In this document: in pieces, positions 1 through 11,109 of the stretch | Position numbering within the stretch: the stretch's first letter is position 1 | Layout: each line of letters starts with the position of its first letter | Assembly: GCA_016271365.2 (NCBI GenBank) | Contig: CM057452.1 | Coordinates: 831,698,001-831,762,000 of the forward strand | DNA length: 64,000 nt | DNA from: Neoceratodus forsteri | Taxonomy: Eukaryota > Chordata > Ceratodontiformes > Ceratodontidae | Reading direction: 5' to 3' | Program-made: the position numbers and the translations under genes | The notes under the pieces: model-generated | Told to the model about the DNA's origin: nothing | Databases searched by the model: none | Seen by the model: the letters and a program-made list of their open reading frames with translations, nothing else

Positions 1-720
1 ACCGTGGACTCCGGAACCGGAGGCACGGGCAAGTCCACGGAAACCTCAATCTCCGCCGGGGGAACCGGGGAGTGAGGGTTTTCAGCTTCACCGGTCGACA
101 ACCCATCCGATGGGTCGAGAAAAATCTCGACTGCGTCGACAGGAGTCTCAGTCAACTGACCTGACAGGGACACCATGAGGCCAGTGGCGGAAGCCGAAGG
201 ATCGACCGAAGTCGATGGTCGACTATTCGGTGAGAGGGACCTCTCCCGCTCCCAAGAGCGTCGACGGAGGGACTTACCTTTGTGGTCCTTCTTCTTGGAC
301 CGAGAGGAAGGCCCTGAAGATGATGGTCCCTCTCCCTTAGTGGAGAGAGACAGACAGAGCTCCTTGAAAGAAGCTGAATAGGAGGATCCCAAGGAGACGG
401 GATAAATGCCGAGGAAGGCGAAGATGCGGCCTGCACCGCCTCCCTCGAGGGCGATCATCTGCTCAAGCTGATCCGCCCGAGCCCGCGCAGAGAAACCGCC
501 AAGCGGGCCTCCTTCGACTTTACTGGAGGATAACGTTTCTCGGGCGCCCAAGTTGTAAGCGGCGCTTGGTCTTCAGGACATAGGCCAAAAAGAAGAGCAC
601 AGGTCGCAAGCCTGCAGGTCGTGCTCAAGGCCCAAGCAGTCAGCATGCAGGAGGCGGATCCGTCCGAGACATCTTCTGCCCGCATGGCACCTCCGAAAAC
701 CGAGTCGATTTGTCCATTGC
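1..720 (-). mobile_element. DIRS-like retrotransposon ORF1 (gag-like) fragment, runs off the window edge
   Basis: Read on the minus strand, one frame stays open without a stop from about position 500 to the window edge, although it has no convenient ATG. It encodes a Ser/Lys/Arg-rich low-complexity protein with a basic stretch (SRSKKKDHKGKSLRRRSWER) followed by Ser-Pro-rich sequence and many TCG/GTCGA codons. The DIRS-like element at 31.7-37.5 kb has a similar basic segment (SKKKDKYSKSLKKH) in its ORF1, and this drives the call. ORF1 of DIRS elements is a gag-like structural protein. The reading frame upstream of 500 is shifted relative to the downstream one. A serine-rich host protein remains an alternative because no catalytic domain is visible. 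Confidence 0.45.
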
Positions 721-839
721 AGCCAGAGGAAATAAATGACCAAGTCTTGAAAACCTTAGTAATTTGGTAAACCGAAGAAATAGGAACCAGTCTTATACGC
801 AGGCGTTAAGGAGGAACCGAGCTTCCAAGCGGTAAGGAA

Positions 840-935
840 GATCTGGCGTCATGGGGCGGAGCCGAGAGTTTTACCACCCGGGTGGGTGGGAGGAGCCAGC
901 TTGAAGACCTTCTGGCAAGATTTAAAGCGGCAAGG
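840..935 (-). repeat. Probable outer/terminal part of the DIRS-like element
   Basis: GC-rich segment containing a GGGTGGGTGGGAGGAG core followed by a conserved CTTGAAGAC block. A related segment is seen at 60944-60985, where the same blocks occur in the same order. It lies just upstream (minus-strand sense) of the DIRS-like ORF1 fragment, so it may be its leader or terminal repeat. The junction with the Gypsy-type element at about 940-955 has no obvious target duplication. Confidence 0.35.
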
Positions 936-951
936 ATACCTGCCAGAAAGT

Positions 952-1350
952 GTGGATGAACAACATATCCATGTCCCTAGAACAATCTATTACATCTTAT
1001 ATATGTGCCCTGAGAAAGCAGCAAGAAAAACATGTTGAAATTGCCCACAGTAATCTGGAAGATGCCCAAAACCAGCAGGTGGTGTATTATGATCAAGGGG
1101 TGTGAGAAAAGTTTTTAAGCCAGGTGAAAAGGTCTTGCTACTGTTACCCACTACAGAAAATAAACTGTTAATGAAGTGGCAAGGGCCTTATAAGGTGCTT
1201 AGACGTACTAGCACAGTTAACTATGAGATTGCGACTCCCTGATAGAAAAAAATCCTATGAAGATATACCATGCTAACCTCCTAAAGAAACGGGTTAAAAA
1301 AAACACCAAGCGCTATTTTGCTAGTTTTACCAGAAACTGATGAAGATATA
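952..1350 (+). pseudogene. Gypsy/Ty3-type integrase C-terminal region (broken)
   Basis: Conceptual translation in shifting frames gives a chromatin-facing integrase C-terminus of Ty3/Gypsy type. There is a Gln/Lys-rich helix ending in YYDQGV, then a GPY-like module with VLLLLPTTENKLL followed by MKWQGPYKVL. That run of motifs (hydrophobic strand, KWQGPY, then a basic segment before the next gene) is characteristic of the integrase C-terminus. The catalytic DDE core is absent, so the copy is 5' truncated at about 950. At least two frameshifts and a stop break it. Integrase lies upstream of the RT at 1426-2300, which is not the usual Gypsy order (RT-RNase H-integrase). Confidence 0.7.
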
Positions 1351-1354
1351 TACG

Positions 1355-1425
1355 CATCTTTTTTTTTTTTTTGTCTTTGGTAACCGGGTAAGGCCCACTA
1401 GGCACAAGTGCCCGTTTTCAGGGGT
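1355..1425 (-). repeat. Short retroposed SINE/LINE 3' tail inserted in the Gypsy pol region
   Basis: A T-run at about 1360-1374 is followed by a block that, on the minus strand, reads as CCCCTGAAAA ... CCTAGTGGGCC ... ACCCGG and then the A-run. The same 3' tail is seen at 9031-9090 (minus), 54828-54890 (minus) and, partly, at 23585-23610 (plus). It looks like a severely 5'-truncated retroposon whose A-rich tail lies on the left. The first in-frame ATG-like codon of the downstream RT frame falls in this insert and so is not the original start. Confidence 0.6.
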
Positions 1426-2330
1426 GACCTGGATATTGATGTAGCTTATGACAGACTGGAGCAAACTATAACTGCTGATGCCGTAAAGGTGAATTTTTCA
1501 TTAACCTCAGAACAAACCTCAGAAATCTCTAACCTGCTAAAGACATCTAAAAGTACTTTTACCACAGTGCCAGGCAGAGCAAAAAGGGTCGAGCATGTAA
1601 CAGTAACAAGAACTGCTCACCCTATTAGACAAAAGACATACAGATTACCAGAGCAGTTAAGAGCAGAAGTGGTTAAGGAAATACAAAAAAATGAGAGAAC
1701 TGGGTATCACAGAAGAGTCGAGAAGTGTTTGGTCATCAACAATGGCGACTGTAAACAGAAAAGAACGGGGTGTAAGAATCTGCCTTGATTTTAGGAAACT
1801 TAATCAAGTGTCAGAATTTGAAAGTTATCCTATACCCAGAAAAGATGATTTGGTGGACAGACTGGGGAGTGCCAAATATAACAGTACCCTCTATTTAACT
1901 AAGGGTTACTGGCAAATCCCCCTAGCTAAAGAATCCAGAGACAAAACTGCATTTGCCACTCCTATAGGATTCTATCAGTTCACCACTATGCCATTTGGTT
2001 TACATGGCGCACACGCTACATTCCAGTGGTACATGGATGTAATTTTATCCCCTCCCACCTGTTATTGTGCTGCGTACCTGGATGATGTCATGGTGTACAG
2101 TCCAGATTGGAAATGCAACCCGGAACACCTACGAGCACTTATCCAATCGATCAAAAAAAGCAGGTCTGACAATTAATGCTACCAAGTGTGCATTGGGCAT
2201 GCAGGAAATCAGATATTTGGGCTGTGTTTTGGGAAATGGAGAAGTCAAACCAGAGGTTTCTAAGATAGAAGCTGTAGCCAACAGCCCTGTCTCCAAAACC
2301 AAGAAACACGACAGGTAATGTTTAGTGCTG
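1426..2330 (+). pseudogene. Gypsy/Ty3-type reverse transcriptase (frameshifted)
   Basis: The N-terminal part (1426-1690) matches the linker preceding Gypsy RTs (HPIRQKTYRLP). The palm domain follows with VRICLDFRKLNQV, a YPIPRKDDLVDRLG block, FATPIGFYQFTTMPFGL and the catalytic box AAYLDDVMVYS near 2070-2105. The catalytic Asp pair is intact. Frame changes are visible at about 1690-1740 and at about 2150-2165, where an A-run in AAAAAAAGCAGG shifts frame. A stop near 2317 ends the readable part. The frames on both sides of each break are clearly collinear with one RT. The protein would copy element RNA into cDNA. Not functional as it stands. Confidence 0.85.
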
Positions 2331-2870
2331 GCTGGTTATTATCGGAGATTTGTTCCCAGCTTTTCCAAGTTTTCTACAACCCCCACTTAACTCTCACAGA
2401 AACATTTCCTCGAATAATGTGAAATGGACCCCAGAGTGTGATGAGGCTTTTCGGGCCATTAAGGCTACATTATGTTCAGCCCCCGTTTTAAGAAGCCCAG
2501 ACTCTGAGAAACAATTTCTGTTACAGACTGATGCATCAGAGGCAGGCCTAGGTGCAGTCTTGAATCAGCATATAGTTGGGAAAGAACATCCTATTTTATA
2601 CTTAAGTACAAAATTGCATGACAGAGAGAAAAGTTACTCTACCATTGAAAAAGAATGCCTTGCAGCAAAGTGGGCCATGGAGTCCCTTAAAGTTTTACTT
2701 ACTAGGAGCTAACTTTGTACTTTTAACAGATCACAATCCTCTCTGTTGGCTTAACCAAATGAAGGATATAAATTCTAGAAACACACGGCGGTACCTGGCA
2801 CTACAGCCATTTAAATGTAAAGGGATGCACAATCTGGGAAAGAGAATGTGATTTTCTGTCTAGATATGGA
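2330..2870 (+). pseudogene. Gypsy-type RNase H domain (frameshifted)
   Basis: This follows the RT directly, after a connector that reads AGYYRRFVPSF in one frame. The domain shows the first catalytic motif FLLQTDASEAGLGAVL (2515-2560), then the ECLAAKWAME helix carrying the catalytic Glu, then LLTDHNPLCWL (2720-2755) with the third acidic residue. A frameshift at about 2700 separates the second and third motifs. After about 2850 the reading is lost. No integrase follows; the polypurine tract and LTR begin roughly 190 bp later, so RNase H is the 3'-most pol domain here. Confidence 0.85.
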
Positions 2871-3050
2871 TCTGGAATTGAGAATTCTGAAGGCTGAAAA
2901 ACAAATGTGTGAGTTTAAACGTTATTTGCTGCACTGTTATGGAAAAAAGGATACTGCATATGTAAAGAACTGTAACGGTTACATGTTTATGTTAGATGAG
3001 AATTACTAGAAAGTTTTGGAAGCCTGTTTTTGCAAAACAGGTTCCCTCTT

Positions 3051-3064
3051 AAGGAGGGGGGGGG
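3051..3064 (+). promoter_or_regulatory. Polypurine tract (plus-strand primer) of the Gypsy-type element
   Basis: AAGGAGGGGGGGGG sits immediately before the presumed LTR start TGTGACAGGG at 3066. A 14-bp purine run adjoining a TG-starting LTR is the usual plus-strand priming site of LTR retrotransposons. A small perfect palindrome (arms of 8 bp, 3023-3030 and 3034-3041) lies just upstream. Confidence 0.6.
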
Positions 3065-3360
3065 TTGTGACAGGGCTGAATAAGGCCCTGTGCCAGTTGT
3101 TATGGAGAAAGAGTTTAAATACAAGGATCTGTTTTATTCTCTCCTTTCTGTCTCTTCTCTGCCTGGTTGCACAACCAAATTTTCTCATTAGACCTAGGAA
3201 CTGATCACCCCGACAGTGTTGCAATTCTCTGCCTCTCGCTCTCTACCCACACTTGCTGTTCTGTCTTTTCTGCCCCTACACCTTGCATATCTGCTGGAAT
3301 AAAAATATATGTGAATCTTTTTTGTGGAAATGTAATTGATACTGGGATCCCTTTGTTTAA

Positions 3361-3440
3361 CACTGTATGTAGTTATACTGTTGAAATGATTGCAAAGCTA
3401 AAAACTGTATAGTTATACTGTTGAAATGATTGCAAAGCTA
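3361..3440 (+). repeat. 40-bp tandem duplication inside the LTR
   Basis: The block AGTTATACTGTTGAAATGAT and its continuation TGCAAAGCTA occurs at 3371-3400 and again, identical, at 3411-3440. The period is 40 bp. Confidence 0.9.
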
Positions 3441-3639
3441 TTTGGAACTCAAGGTGTTAACCTGAGATGCAATTTTTAAGCCTTTTGCAGAAGATGTAAA
3501 CAAGAGGTCAGTTCTGGGTCACAATTTTCTTTTTGCTGCACCTGCGGAAACTGACAAGAACATTGGAAACTGACAACAACACTGTACAACAAACATGCTG
3601 TTTTCTTAACGAGCTCCTGCACAGACTTATAAGAAGGCA

Positions 3640-3682
3640 CTGCAATGTTTTGCAAAGGAACTGCAATGTTCTGCAAAGGACA
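3640..3682 (+). repeat. 21-bp tandem duplication
   Basis: Two adjacent copies of CTGCAATGTT(T/C)TGCAAAGGA, differing at one base, lie just upstream of a GA-rich stretch (3682-3710). Confidence 0.8.
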
Positions 3683-3959
3683 GAGAGAGACAGAGACAGA
3701 GAGAAGATTGAGAAGAAAAACTCAGAAGGACTCGGTTTTCTATGCTTCTACTGCCATTGTAAATCGTTATTCTGAACAACTTTTATTTTTTATTTTACTT
3801 TTATTAATAATAAAAACGCTTCTTGCAAATTTTACAACTACTACTGGTTTTCCTATGCTTCCTGACCTGTGCTCAGACGACAGAAACAAAAAAAAACTTA
3901 GGGATAATTACACAATTAGCATGCATTTCATATCTACTAAGAACGAAGTCAGATAAAAC

Positions 3960-4800
3960 TACCAATATCAACAAATTTTATCAAAGGTAAGCAGTCCTAC
4001 AATGTGGGTTTTGAACTAGAAATAATGTGATGCAAAAAGGGCTGACAGTGTCTCTTTATTAACTGCTGCTAATCTAAAAGCTGATGCTTCCAATTAAAAG
4101 TTATTGCACTGAATCATAATTCGTAGCTCATAAAATGCAGCTCCTGTTTGACTGAAGGCTGCATTCAAGCTACATAAAAGCTACTTAAAAAGCAGTACAA
4201 ATGTGCTGTTTAAAAAAGGTTTGCTCTACAGAAATATTGCATAGGGAGCAGTGTAACAAGTTTCCTCAGCATTTTTTTAAAGCAAACGATTCCCAGTTTT
4301 TATTATTGTTGTCTTGAATTTGTGGCTTACTCCTCCTCTGTAAACTCCCCAGTCACAACAGTAGATAGACAGCAAGCAGGCAGGCAGATAGATGGACAGA
4401 CAGCCAGACAGACAGATATGCAAAACAATCACTATAAATGGTCAGTGCTGAAAGCATAACTTCTTTTTGAGCTACAGAATACTTAACAAAACCTACATGT
4501 GGATGGCAGTATGGGGTTAATACAAGCTTTGCACTGTTGTACAAGTGAGCGGGATACTTGATATCTGTGGAGCTACTCAAGTGTGGCACAGGTTAATTCA
4601 TCACCAAAAACAAGCATTAGTTAGCAGCTGCCTAAAAACACAGACACAGGAAAGCAGCATAGGAATTCTATTTCAGGAGAATTCTACAGGAAGAAATTGT
4701 CTTTATTCTACAGATCTCCATTTTCTACTCAGAGGTACAAAATGGCTCAGAATCAGAGCCCAACCATAAGTCTGATATACAGTCCCTGCTTCTGCCCCTT
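3960..4800. other. Unassigned sequence with a tetranucleotide microsatellite
   Basis: AT-rich sequence without recognisable coding. It includes an imperfect (CAGA/GATA)n microsatellite at about 4360-4420. Nothing else could be assigned. Confidence 0.5.
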
Positions 4801-4805
4801 GCTAA

Positions 4806-5428
4806 GATAACAATGAACAGGAAACTTAAGCACCCACAACAAAGACTATACTCCAGAAACAGATTGAAAGCTTTCTTACCTTTTATTTAGTGAACAAACA
4901 GGTGCAGTATAATCTCCACAGCCAGGTGTGCATATGATGTCACAGCAGTGCCATCACTCACTAACATTTCCACTCGGGCTGCTCCAAGCTTCGTCAGAGT
5001 TACCCCTCATGGTATAAAGTGCCCCTTAAACACCACAAGATATGCAATTTGTTTTCCTATATCAGGAGATGCCATGTCATAAATCTCCTGATATAATATA
5101 GACACCAAGTTATTTTAATCACATATTTTTAACACGTAATGTATTCACATCTAATAGAAAAAAAAAAATGTGCATACCATGTGGTATTTAAGGGGTACTT
5201 TACACCTCAGCGGTAACACTGATGAAGCTTGGGAGAGCCCGAGCAGAACCGTGAGTGTGTGATAGCATGGCCGTGCCGTCATGTGGGCGCGAGTTTTTCC
5301 ATGCACTTGGCTGTGGAGATTATACTGCATCTGTATGTTCACTAAATGAGTGGTAAGAAAATTTTAATCCGTTACTGGAGTGGAATCTTTTTATTGTGGG
5401 TGCTCATATTTCCTGTTCATTGTTTACT
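4806..5428. mobile_element. Foldback (long terminal inverted repeat) element
   Basis: The left arm (about 4806-5051) and right arm (about 5166-5428) are imperfect reverse complements along their full length. Matching blocks include TAGTGAACA, CAGTATAATCTCCACAGCCA, the TTAAGGGG segment, and the outermost CAATGAACAGGAAA with its partner near 5412-5426. The 114-bp centre holds a perfect 13-bp hairpin (5058-5070 with 5083-5095). Each arm contains a CTGAYGAAGCTTGG block. I could not define a target duplication, so the superfamily is open. Confidence 0.75.
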
Positions 5429-5429
5429 C

Positions 5430-6070
5430 GCTTTGTTGGCAGCACCACAACACTTTTCCCGATGCTAGCTATCTTTTTGCTCCCCTGCTAAAACAGCAGA
5501 TGTGAGGATTACAGGCAAGTCACTCTTGTGCCTTTTTTCTAGTTCATGTCCTTATGGAAGAACTACACTGAACCTATATGTCATTTTCCCTTGGAAAAAA
5601 GCCTATTCTTAAACATTGGTTTCAATTTTGTTACTGTTCCATCTCCACTAGGCGTTTTAGTTACCTTAGTGGGTGTTTCTGATTTACATACATGTAGTAA
5701 GTGCCATTTAAAAACAGTATGATGTAGTTTATGTCCCTTGCTCGGCTCTTCCATTGTTGACAGAATGCATTCATGTTCTATTATGGAATTCTGTGGCTAA
5801 GAGGGAGACAAAGTACGTCACACAGTTCCAAAATGGTACTTAACATCAGAGTGCAAGTCAGAAACACCCACTGCGACTACTAAAGGGCCTGCATAGAGGG
5901 AACAATAACAGAACTGGAACCAGTACATAGAAACAGCTCCTACTGGGGAATATGGCTTACAGGTTCAGCGCAATTCTCCTTTATGAGCATGAACTACTAG
6001 TTCTCAGGGACAACCAGTGCTTCCAATCCCCCCAAAAGTGTATCGGGAGTCCAATAAGTGGTGCTTCTCC
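5430..6070. other. Unassigned unique or decayed sequence
   Basis: No protein motif, terminal repeat or tandem array was found here. Confidence 0.4.
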
Positions 6071-6071
6071 C

Positions 6072-6135
6072 TGGGTCCAAATGGTTACCACCTTACTAGC
6101 CAAATGCTGATACATTTTGTACTGGGCTGTTTTTG
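6072..6135 (+). mobile_element. Partial copy of the 11110-11336 MITE family
   Basis: The stretch TAGCCAAATGCTGATACATT and its neighbours align with the left end of the MITE at 11110 (CTAGCCAAATGCTGGTACATT), including the preceding GGGTC-AAAT-GG blocks. After about 6135 the similarity ends, so this is either a truncated copy or the left end of a longer relative. Confidence 0.55.
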
Positions 6136-8820
6136 GAGTCAAACTATTTAGAGGAATGGGAGTCACTGGGGCTGTTGGAACTGGTGGCAGCACTAGTCAT
6201 AGGCACAGGGAGTATAAACGGCTGTGCTGGGGCCATCCGAGTCTGAAGGAAGGCTGTGCTGAGAAATTCAGTCATACCCCAACAAAGCAATACAGCAGTG
6301 GGGGACTTGTTCCCTCTGGACTCTACAAGATCCTTTTACACACTTTTCTCCTCTGCCTTGCAGATATTATTAGACTGGTCCCACCCCACCCCCAAGCCGG
6401 ACTTTTCTCTCATCCCAAGTCCCCTAATGCTTCCTGGGATCCTTATGTTGATCGACTGAGCAGACTGGACATAAGGCTTGTACGACTTGACACCTTCATC
6501 CGTTTACCACTGACTGCATACTATACTGTGCTGATTCACACTTGATCCTGATGCCATGGCATCAATGAGCTGGGCAATGGCTACCACTCATTGTGACTCA
6601 CCTTGCCGATCTCATCCCTAATGCCCAAAAAACAACGGCTCTGGTGAAGCACTTCTACAACCACTTTCTAAAGGAATGTAAGTCATGTCCCCATCTGTGA
6701 CTCTCAGACAGAGAGCTAGGGACTGCCTACTGGCTTTCTATGTGCCAGAAACTAGGAGACATTTAGTAACTTTACTAATCCAAGTAAAAAAAAAAAAGTC
6801 CTAAGGCAAAATAAACAAACATTTGTCAATGCTGTGTAGTTACAAGAAAACTCAGCAAGTGCTCAGTGGTGCCAGGAGAAAGCTTGCCCTGCTGGTTTAT
6901 CCTCCCACCCGTCTGTGCAGTAGTAAGGGATGAAAACTCTGTGGGGAAAGGTGGGGGAAGGGGGAGTTCCGGTAACATCAGCTGTGAGCTGCAGACTTGA
7001 TAGACCAATATGGCCTATTTCTGCTGGTATCCTCGTATGCTTGTATCTGTGGCAGGCGACCAAAAATCTTGAGTGGCTGCATATCCGAGGCACACTGATG
7101 CACCATATGAGCAGGTGGTGCACACTCTCCGCCCCACTGCCTGAATGTCGCAAAGGTTCCTTGTCAGAATGGTAATTACATAGCTATATACAGGCAGAGT
7201 ACAGAGAACAGCTCCAACAGAGCCTTGTCACAGTGAGTAACAGGTAATTTAACAGTGTTTCAGTGTTCCCATTCACGCATAGATGTACATGAATCATGTA
7301 AGGAAAACGAAATTCACATACATCTATGTGAACAGGAGGTGCACTGCACGTGAAGAAGCCTGCCTGAGTCGTTTTGTGAATGCAGGCACTTGTGTATGCT
7401 TACGTGCAGACTGTGCTACTAGAAAAACGTTTTTTCCCCCTCAGTAGATATTAGATGATTGCTCCAGCGCCCCATCACTTTCTTGTTTTGTTTCAAATTA
7501 GCTGCCATTGGTGTGTGCTGCAATGTGTAAACCTATCCCTACTCACCAGCACTACAGTAGGCGTGGACCTATAGAGGAAGGAATCACAGGCTTTCACGTG
7601 GAGAGCAGACAGACATGAGGCGGAAAAGAAAGGTTGCACTGCCGTGCCTACTAGCACATAGAGCCGCTGTCGAGTCCTGATGCACGAACAAGAAATCAAG
7701 ACTTTGTGAAGTCTAAACCAGGCGGGCGTGATTCCTATTTCTTGAAGTGACTGCAGGTGGAGTGAAAGAAGAAGTGAGGAAGAGCAGAGGAACACATCAG
7801 AGTCGCACACTGAAGGCCAGCTACAGTACTGCAGGAAGAACTGCCGCAGTTAGGTAGGTCGATATTAATATTGATCATGATGGCAGTGAGCAGCAGCAGA
7901 TTGAATCACTTAAGTTGGTCCCCCCCCAATGACTGAGTGAGTGACTGAATTGAAATTACCAAACAGCAGCAAAAAGGAGCCATCACTGTGTTAGTGTGGG
8001 TGGCTTGGGCCAGCAGCAGCAGTAGTCATGTTAGGTAGTAAAAGGTTAAGGATGGTTATCACTTCTTCGTCCCTCCCATTAAACTGCTTTGCACTGAGTG
8101 GCTACCGTAGTCTTTGAGTCTGGAATCGGATCTGGACGGAGTCGGACGGACAGAGTTACTGACGTGGCGGCCTGCCCCAGTGCTTGCCCACCCGTGAGAC
8201 TCCATTGAGTTTCTATTCTCAGAGTCTCTACCCCAGTTCACTCACGAATCCTTTACTCCCGTCCCGAATACAACTGTCAGACTCCTGACCTGAACCCAAC
8301 CGAGTCACTTCCTCCCGGTCTCTCCCTCCATCCGATTCCCAAGGCTGGATGAGTGTAAGAGAGTCCTTTCTCTGTGAATTTTGCACTAGTCTCGCTCTCT
8401 CATCTCTCTACTTGGAGAAACAAGCAGCAGCACGCCACAAACCTGCGGCCATGATCCTCATGCTGCAACCTCATCTCACAGACACGAGGATTGCTCTCCC
8501 TCGTGTCGCTCACTGGTCATGCCGCCAGAGTAGAAGATGGACAGAGAAGAGGAGTGAGTCCCTTTTTATTAGTTATGCTCATCGGGGTGGGGTGTCGACA
8601 GTGTGGTGACTGGTGTCTAGACACTAGTGGGTTTTTTTTGGGGGGGCGGGGGGACTGGAGAGCTATCAGCAGCAAGTACAATTCCCTTCCTTGCAGATGC
8701 TGTTGTTATTGTTCCCAAGCCCAAGTTCAGGTCACCCCATTAAAATACATGGCCATTCTCTCTCAGAGAAGAAATGCTGCTTCCCATCCTCCCAGTTCCC
8801 AATCCCAAGCCAAACTGTGT
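6136..8820. other. Unassigned sequence; possible G-quadruplex run
   Basis: No coding region is supported; reading frames are short and show no family motif. A G-rich run (8638-8660: a GGG triplet, a T-run, then two long G-runs) could form a quadruplex. Tracts of decayed repeats are likely but were not recognised. Confidence 0.4.
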
Positions 8821-8825
8821 TACAA

Positions 8826-8906
8826 AATATACACACACACACACACTAAAAAATAATTTTGCTGCCACTCTGCCAGTGTCTTTTTGATGATGTTTGTGTG
8901 TGTGTG
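8826..8906. repeat. Short CA and TG microsatellites
   Basis: (AC)n at about 8828-8846 and (TG)n at about 8892-8907, separated by about 45 bp. Confidence 0.85.
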
Positions 8907-9009
8907 TCCCTGACCCTGTGTGCCGAGTTGCTGATTATCTGCTATGCTGGGCACTTCTCAGCTGTAAGCATTTAAGAAATTAATATGTTGTGAATTAAAA
9001 TCAATAAAT

Positions 9010-9290
9010 TGTGTGCCTGTTTGTTGAATTTTGTTGACCCGTAAGCCCACTGGGCCTAGAAGTCCCTTTTCAGGGGCGACGTGGTGGGGGTTGCAGATGG
9101 TAAGCAATTGAAATTGAGCCAGATTTAAGCTGTTGGTGGTATTTTTAGTGAATGAGGAAATTTAGCAGGACACGGGAAATTCCCTACTCTTTTCAATAAG
9201 TGCCATGGGATCTTTAACATCCACCTGAACTACCACCAATCCAGGCAGATGGGACCACGTTTTAACGTCTCATCTGAAAGACTGTGTTGC
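9010..9290 (-). mobile_element. SINE copy (body and 3' tail), same family as 23192-23626
   Basis: Read on the minus strand, this matches the plus-strand copy at about 23340-23626 block by block: CAGTCTTTC-GATGAGACGTT, a GGTGGTAGTTCAG block, AAGATCCCA, AATACCACCAACAGCT and the tail GGGTCAACAAAA. The tRNA-like head is missing, so it is 5' truncated near 9290. The tail contains the hairpin-like CCCCTGAAAAGGGAC and GGCCCAGTGGGC blocks. The A-rich end lies at about 9005-9030. Confidence 0.75.
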
Positions 9291-9294
9291 TGAG

Positions 9295-11100
9295 CTTGCT
9301 AAATGTGTATGTCGCAGACTAGTCGACCTGAGACTCACCTGACCGTTCATGCTATGTGTATGTGTGTCTCACTAGTGCCATGTTATTTTGTTCACTTTCA
9401 CTTAACCAGACTGACTTACTGTGTGACGGTGAAAGTAAGAGTATTCTTTCTGATTCAGACTCAGAGAGTCAGTGATTGGTGCACTGATGCGTAGTTTGAA
9501 GAAATTATATTATGTTTTATCATCACACAATGGCCTTACTAATGATTTACAGCTAAAGCGTGCCGTCACCCTGACCCCACCCACACACACCCACCCACCC
9601 TCCCTGATGGTAGAAGTGCCAGCCAGTCTGACTCAGGGAGGGTACAGAACTTCAAAGCTTCCACCTTCTGGCTGCCATATAGTTTTTTTCCACAGTAACC
9701 GGAACGCACAAAATTCAAAATAAAAACATTAAAGCTTTTCTCGCTTTCTGTTCACTACATTTGATTGTACGTATAATGGGCAATATTTCACTTTCCATGC
9801 GCTGGTGTCGGTGATGGCAAGATTTACCCAAGTCTGGTGTGGTTTCCAGAGTTTCCTCACTTGGGTCGGTGCATGCATGCACCTCATCAGGAAACCACAC
9901 CAGGCATGTGGAAAATCCCTTCCTGCCATTACCCACACTATCGTGGTCGGGTTGGGTGTATTGTGTACGCAAGAAGTTTACTAGTGTGTGTGCACTATTG
10001 CACTAATTCCCTCCCTGCCCCTGACTGGCTGGCACTTGTGGGGTGATGGGAATGGCATGATTACACAATGTTAATCGTGCCAGCTGATTCGGGAACAAGG
10101 GTTTTGAAAAGCCCACCAGCCCACTGTACTACTAAAAACTACAACTCAGTCAGTTGTTTTCAGTATATTTATTATTATTAAAAAAAAAAAGCACACAGCA
10201 CCATTATGGCTTGGTTTGCTACGAAAGTTGATTTATTGGTAACAAAATGCAGTTTTAAATGGTAAAGACTGCAACTAAGACATAACTGACTGCATCGACT
10301 GTTGTCGGTCCAGTCTTTCTAGAGATAAAATTTATGACGTATGAGAGTATGAGTCGAATAACTACAGCTATAAAATGGATGTTATAGCTAGTTTAACTTT
10401 TTTTACTGTAATTAAGTAAATACTTAAAACGGATTATTTATGTTGCAGCACAGAGTTGGTGCATCCTCCATACCATGTGGCGCGACTGATCGAGGCATCG
10501 AGCTGCATTGCAGTTTGTTCTATACTACAAGCAAGCCTCTACAATGGAGGGACTGATCGGGCTATATACATCCGAATGAAGTTCTGGAGCATGAGCACTA
10601 TATCTGTGACGAGTGCGAGACGAGTCTAAGTAAACCACGTCCACTGCACATGACTGTCTTCTTTAGGCTGGGGTTGTCATCCCTAAGTTCCTCCTCTTCA
10701 TATCCAAGCACTGAGTGCTGTGGCACCTGCTGCATGTGGTGTCTTGTGTCTGTGGCTCTGCGCTGCAGTGAAATGGCACCATCACTGACTGTACAACCAT
10801 CATCTCAGTAAGAGTCCCCTTCCACTCTCCAGTTCACATAAACAGACCCAACCATAGCAAAAATAGATAGACGTAGACAGTACAGTATTGAGAAAATGGC
10901 AACTGGTGGTGGAAGAAAAATAAAGGCAGTGGATAAGAACAATGACAGCAGTAGTAACAGCAGCAGCATGAAATTCCTTAAAAATAAATCTGGTGACAGC
11001 AATTAAAATCTCTTCACATAATTATGCATAACCCACCATTCTATATTTTAACCTAATTGTACAGTTATTTTGCAGGAGGCGATGGGTCACCACCACTGCA
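9295..11100. other. Unassigned sequence
   Basis: No coding motif, no clear terminal repeats. There is a C/A-rich simple stretch at 9575-9605. The sequence between 9830 and 9900 has a weak inverted similarity (TGGTTTCC/GGAAACCA blocks around 9839 and 9890). Confidence 0.4.
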
Positions 11101-11109
11101 CACCAGTCA

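Larger units (their letters stand above)
3066..3860 (+). mobile_element. 3' LTR of the Gypsy-type element (right end uncertain)
   Basis: Starts TGTGACAGGG right after the polypurine tract. It contains TATA-like sequences (TTTAAATA near 3114; TTATAAG near 3628) and poly-A signals (AATAAA near 3296 and 3809). No 5' LTR exists in the window, so the end cannot be fixed by comparison; 3860 is an estimate set after the last poly-A signal. The LTR carries two internal tandem duplications (3361-3440 and 3640-3682). Confidence 0.5.

Noticed and set aside
1..436. Ser/Arg-rich protein as a host splicing factor
   Set aside because: The basic SKKKD... stretch matches the DIRS ORF1 in this window better, and no RRM is present.
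4360..4420. CRISPR-like short repeats
   Set aside because: Plain tetranucleotide microsatellite without spacers.
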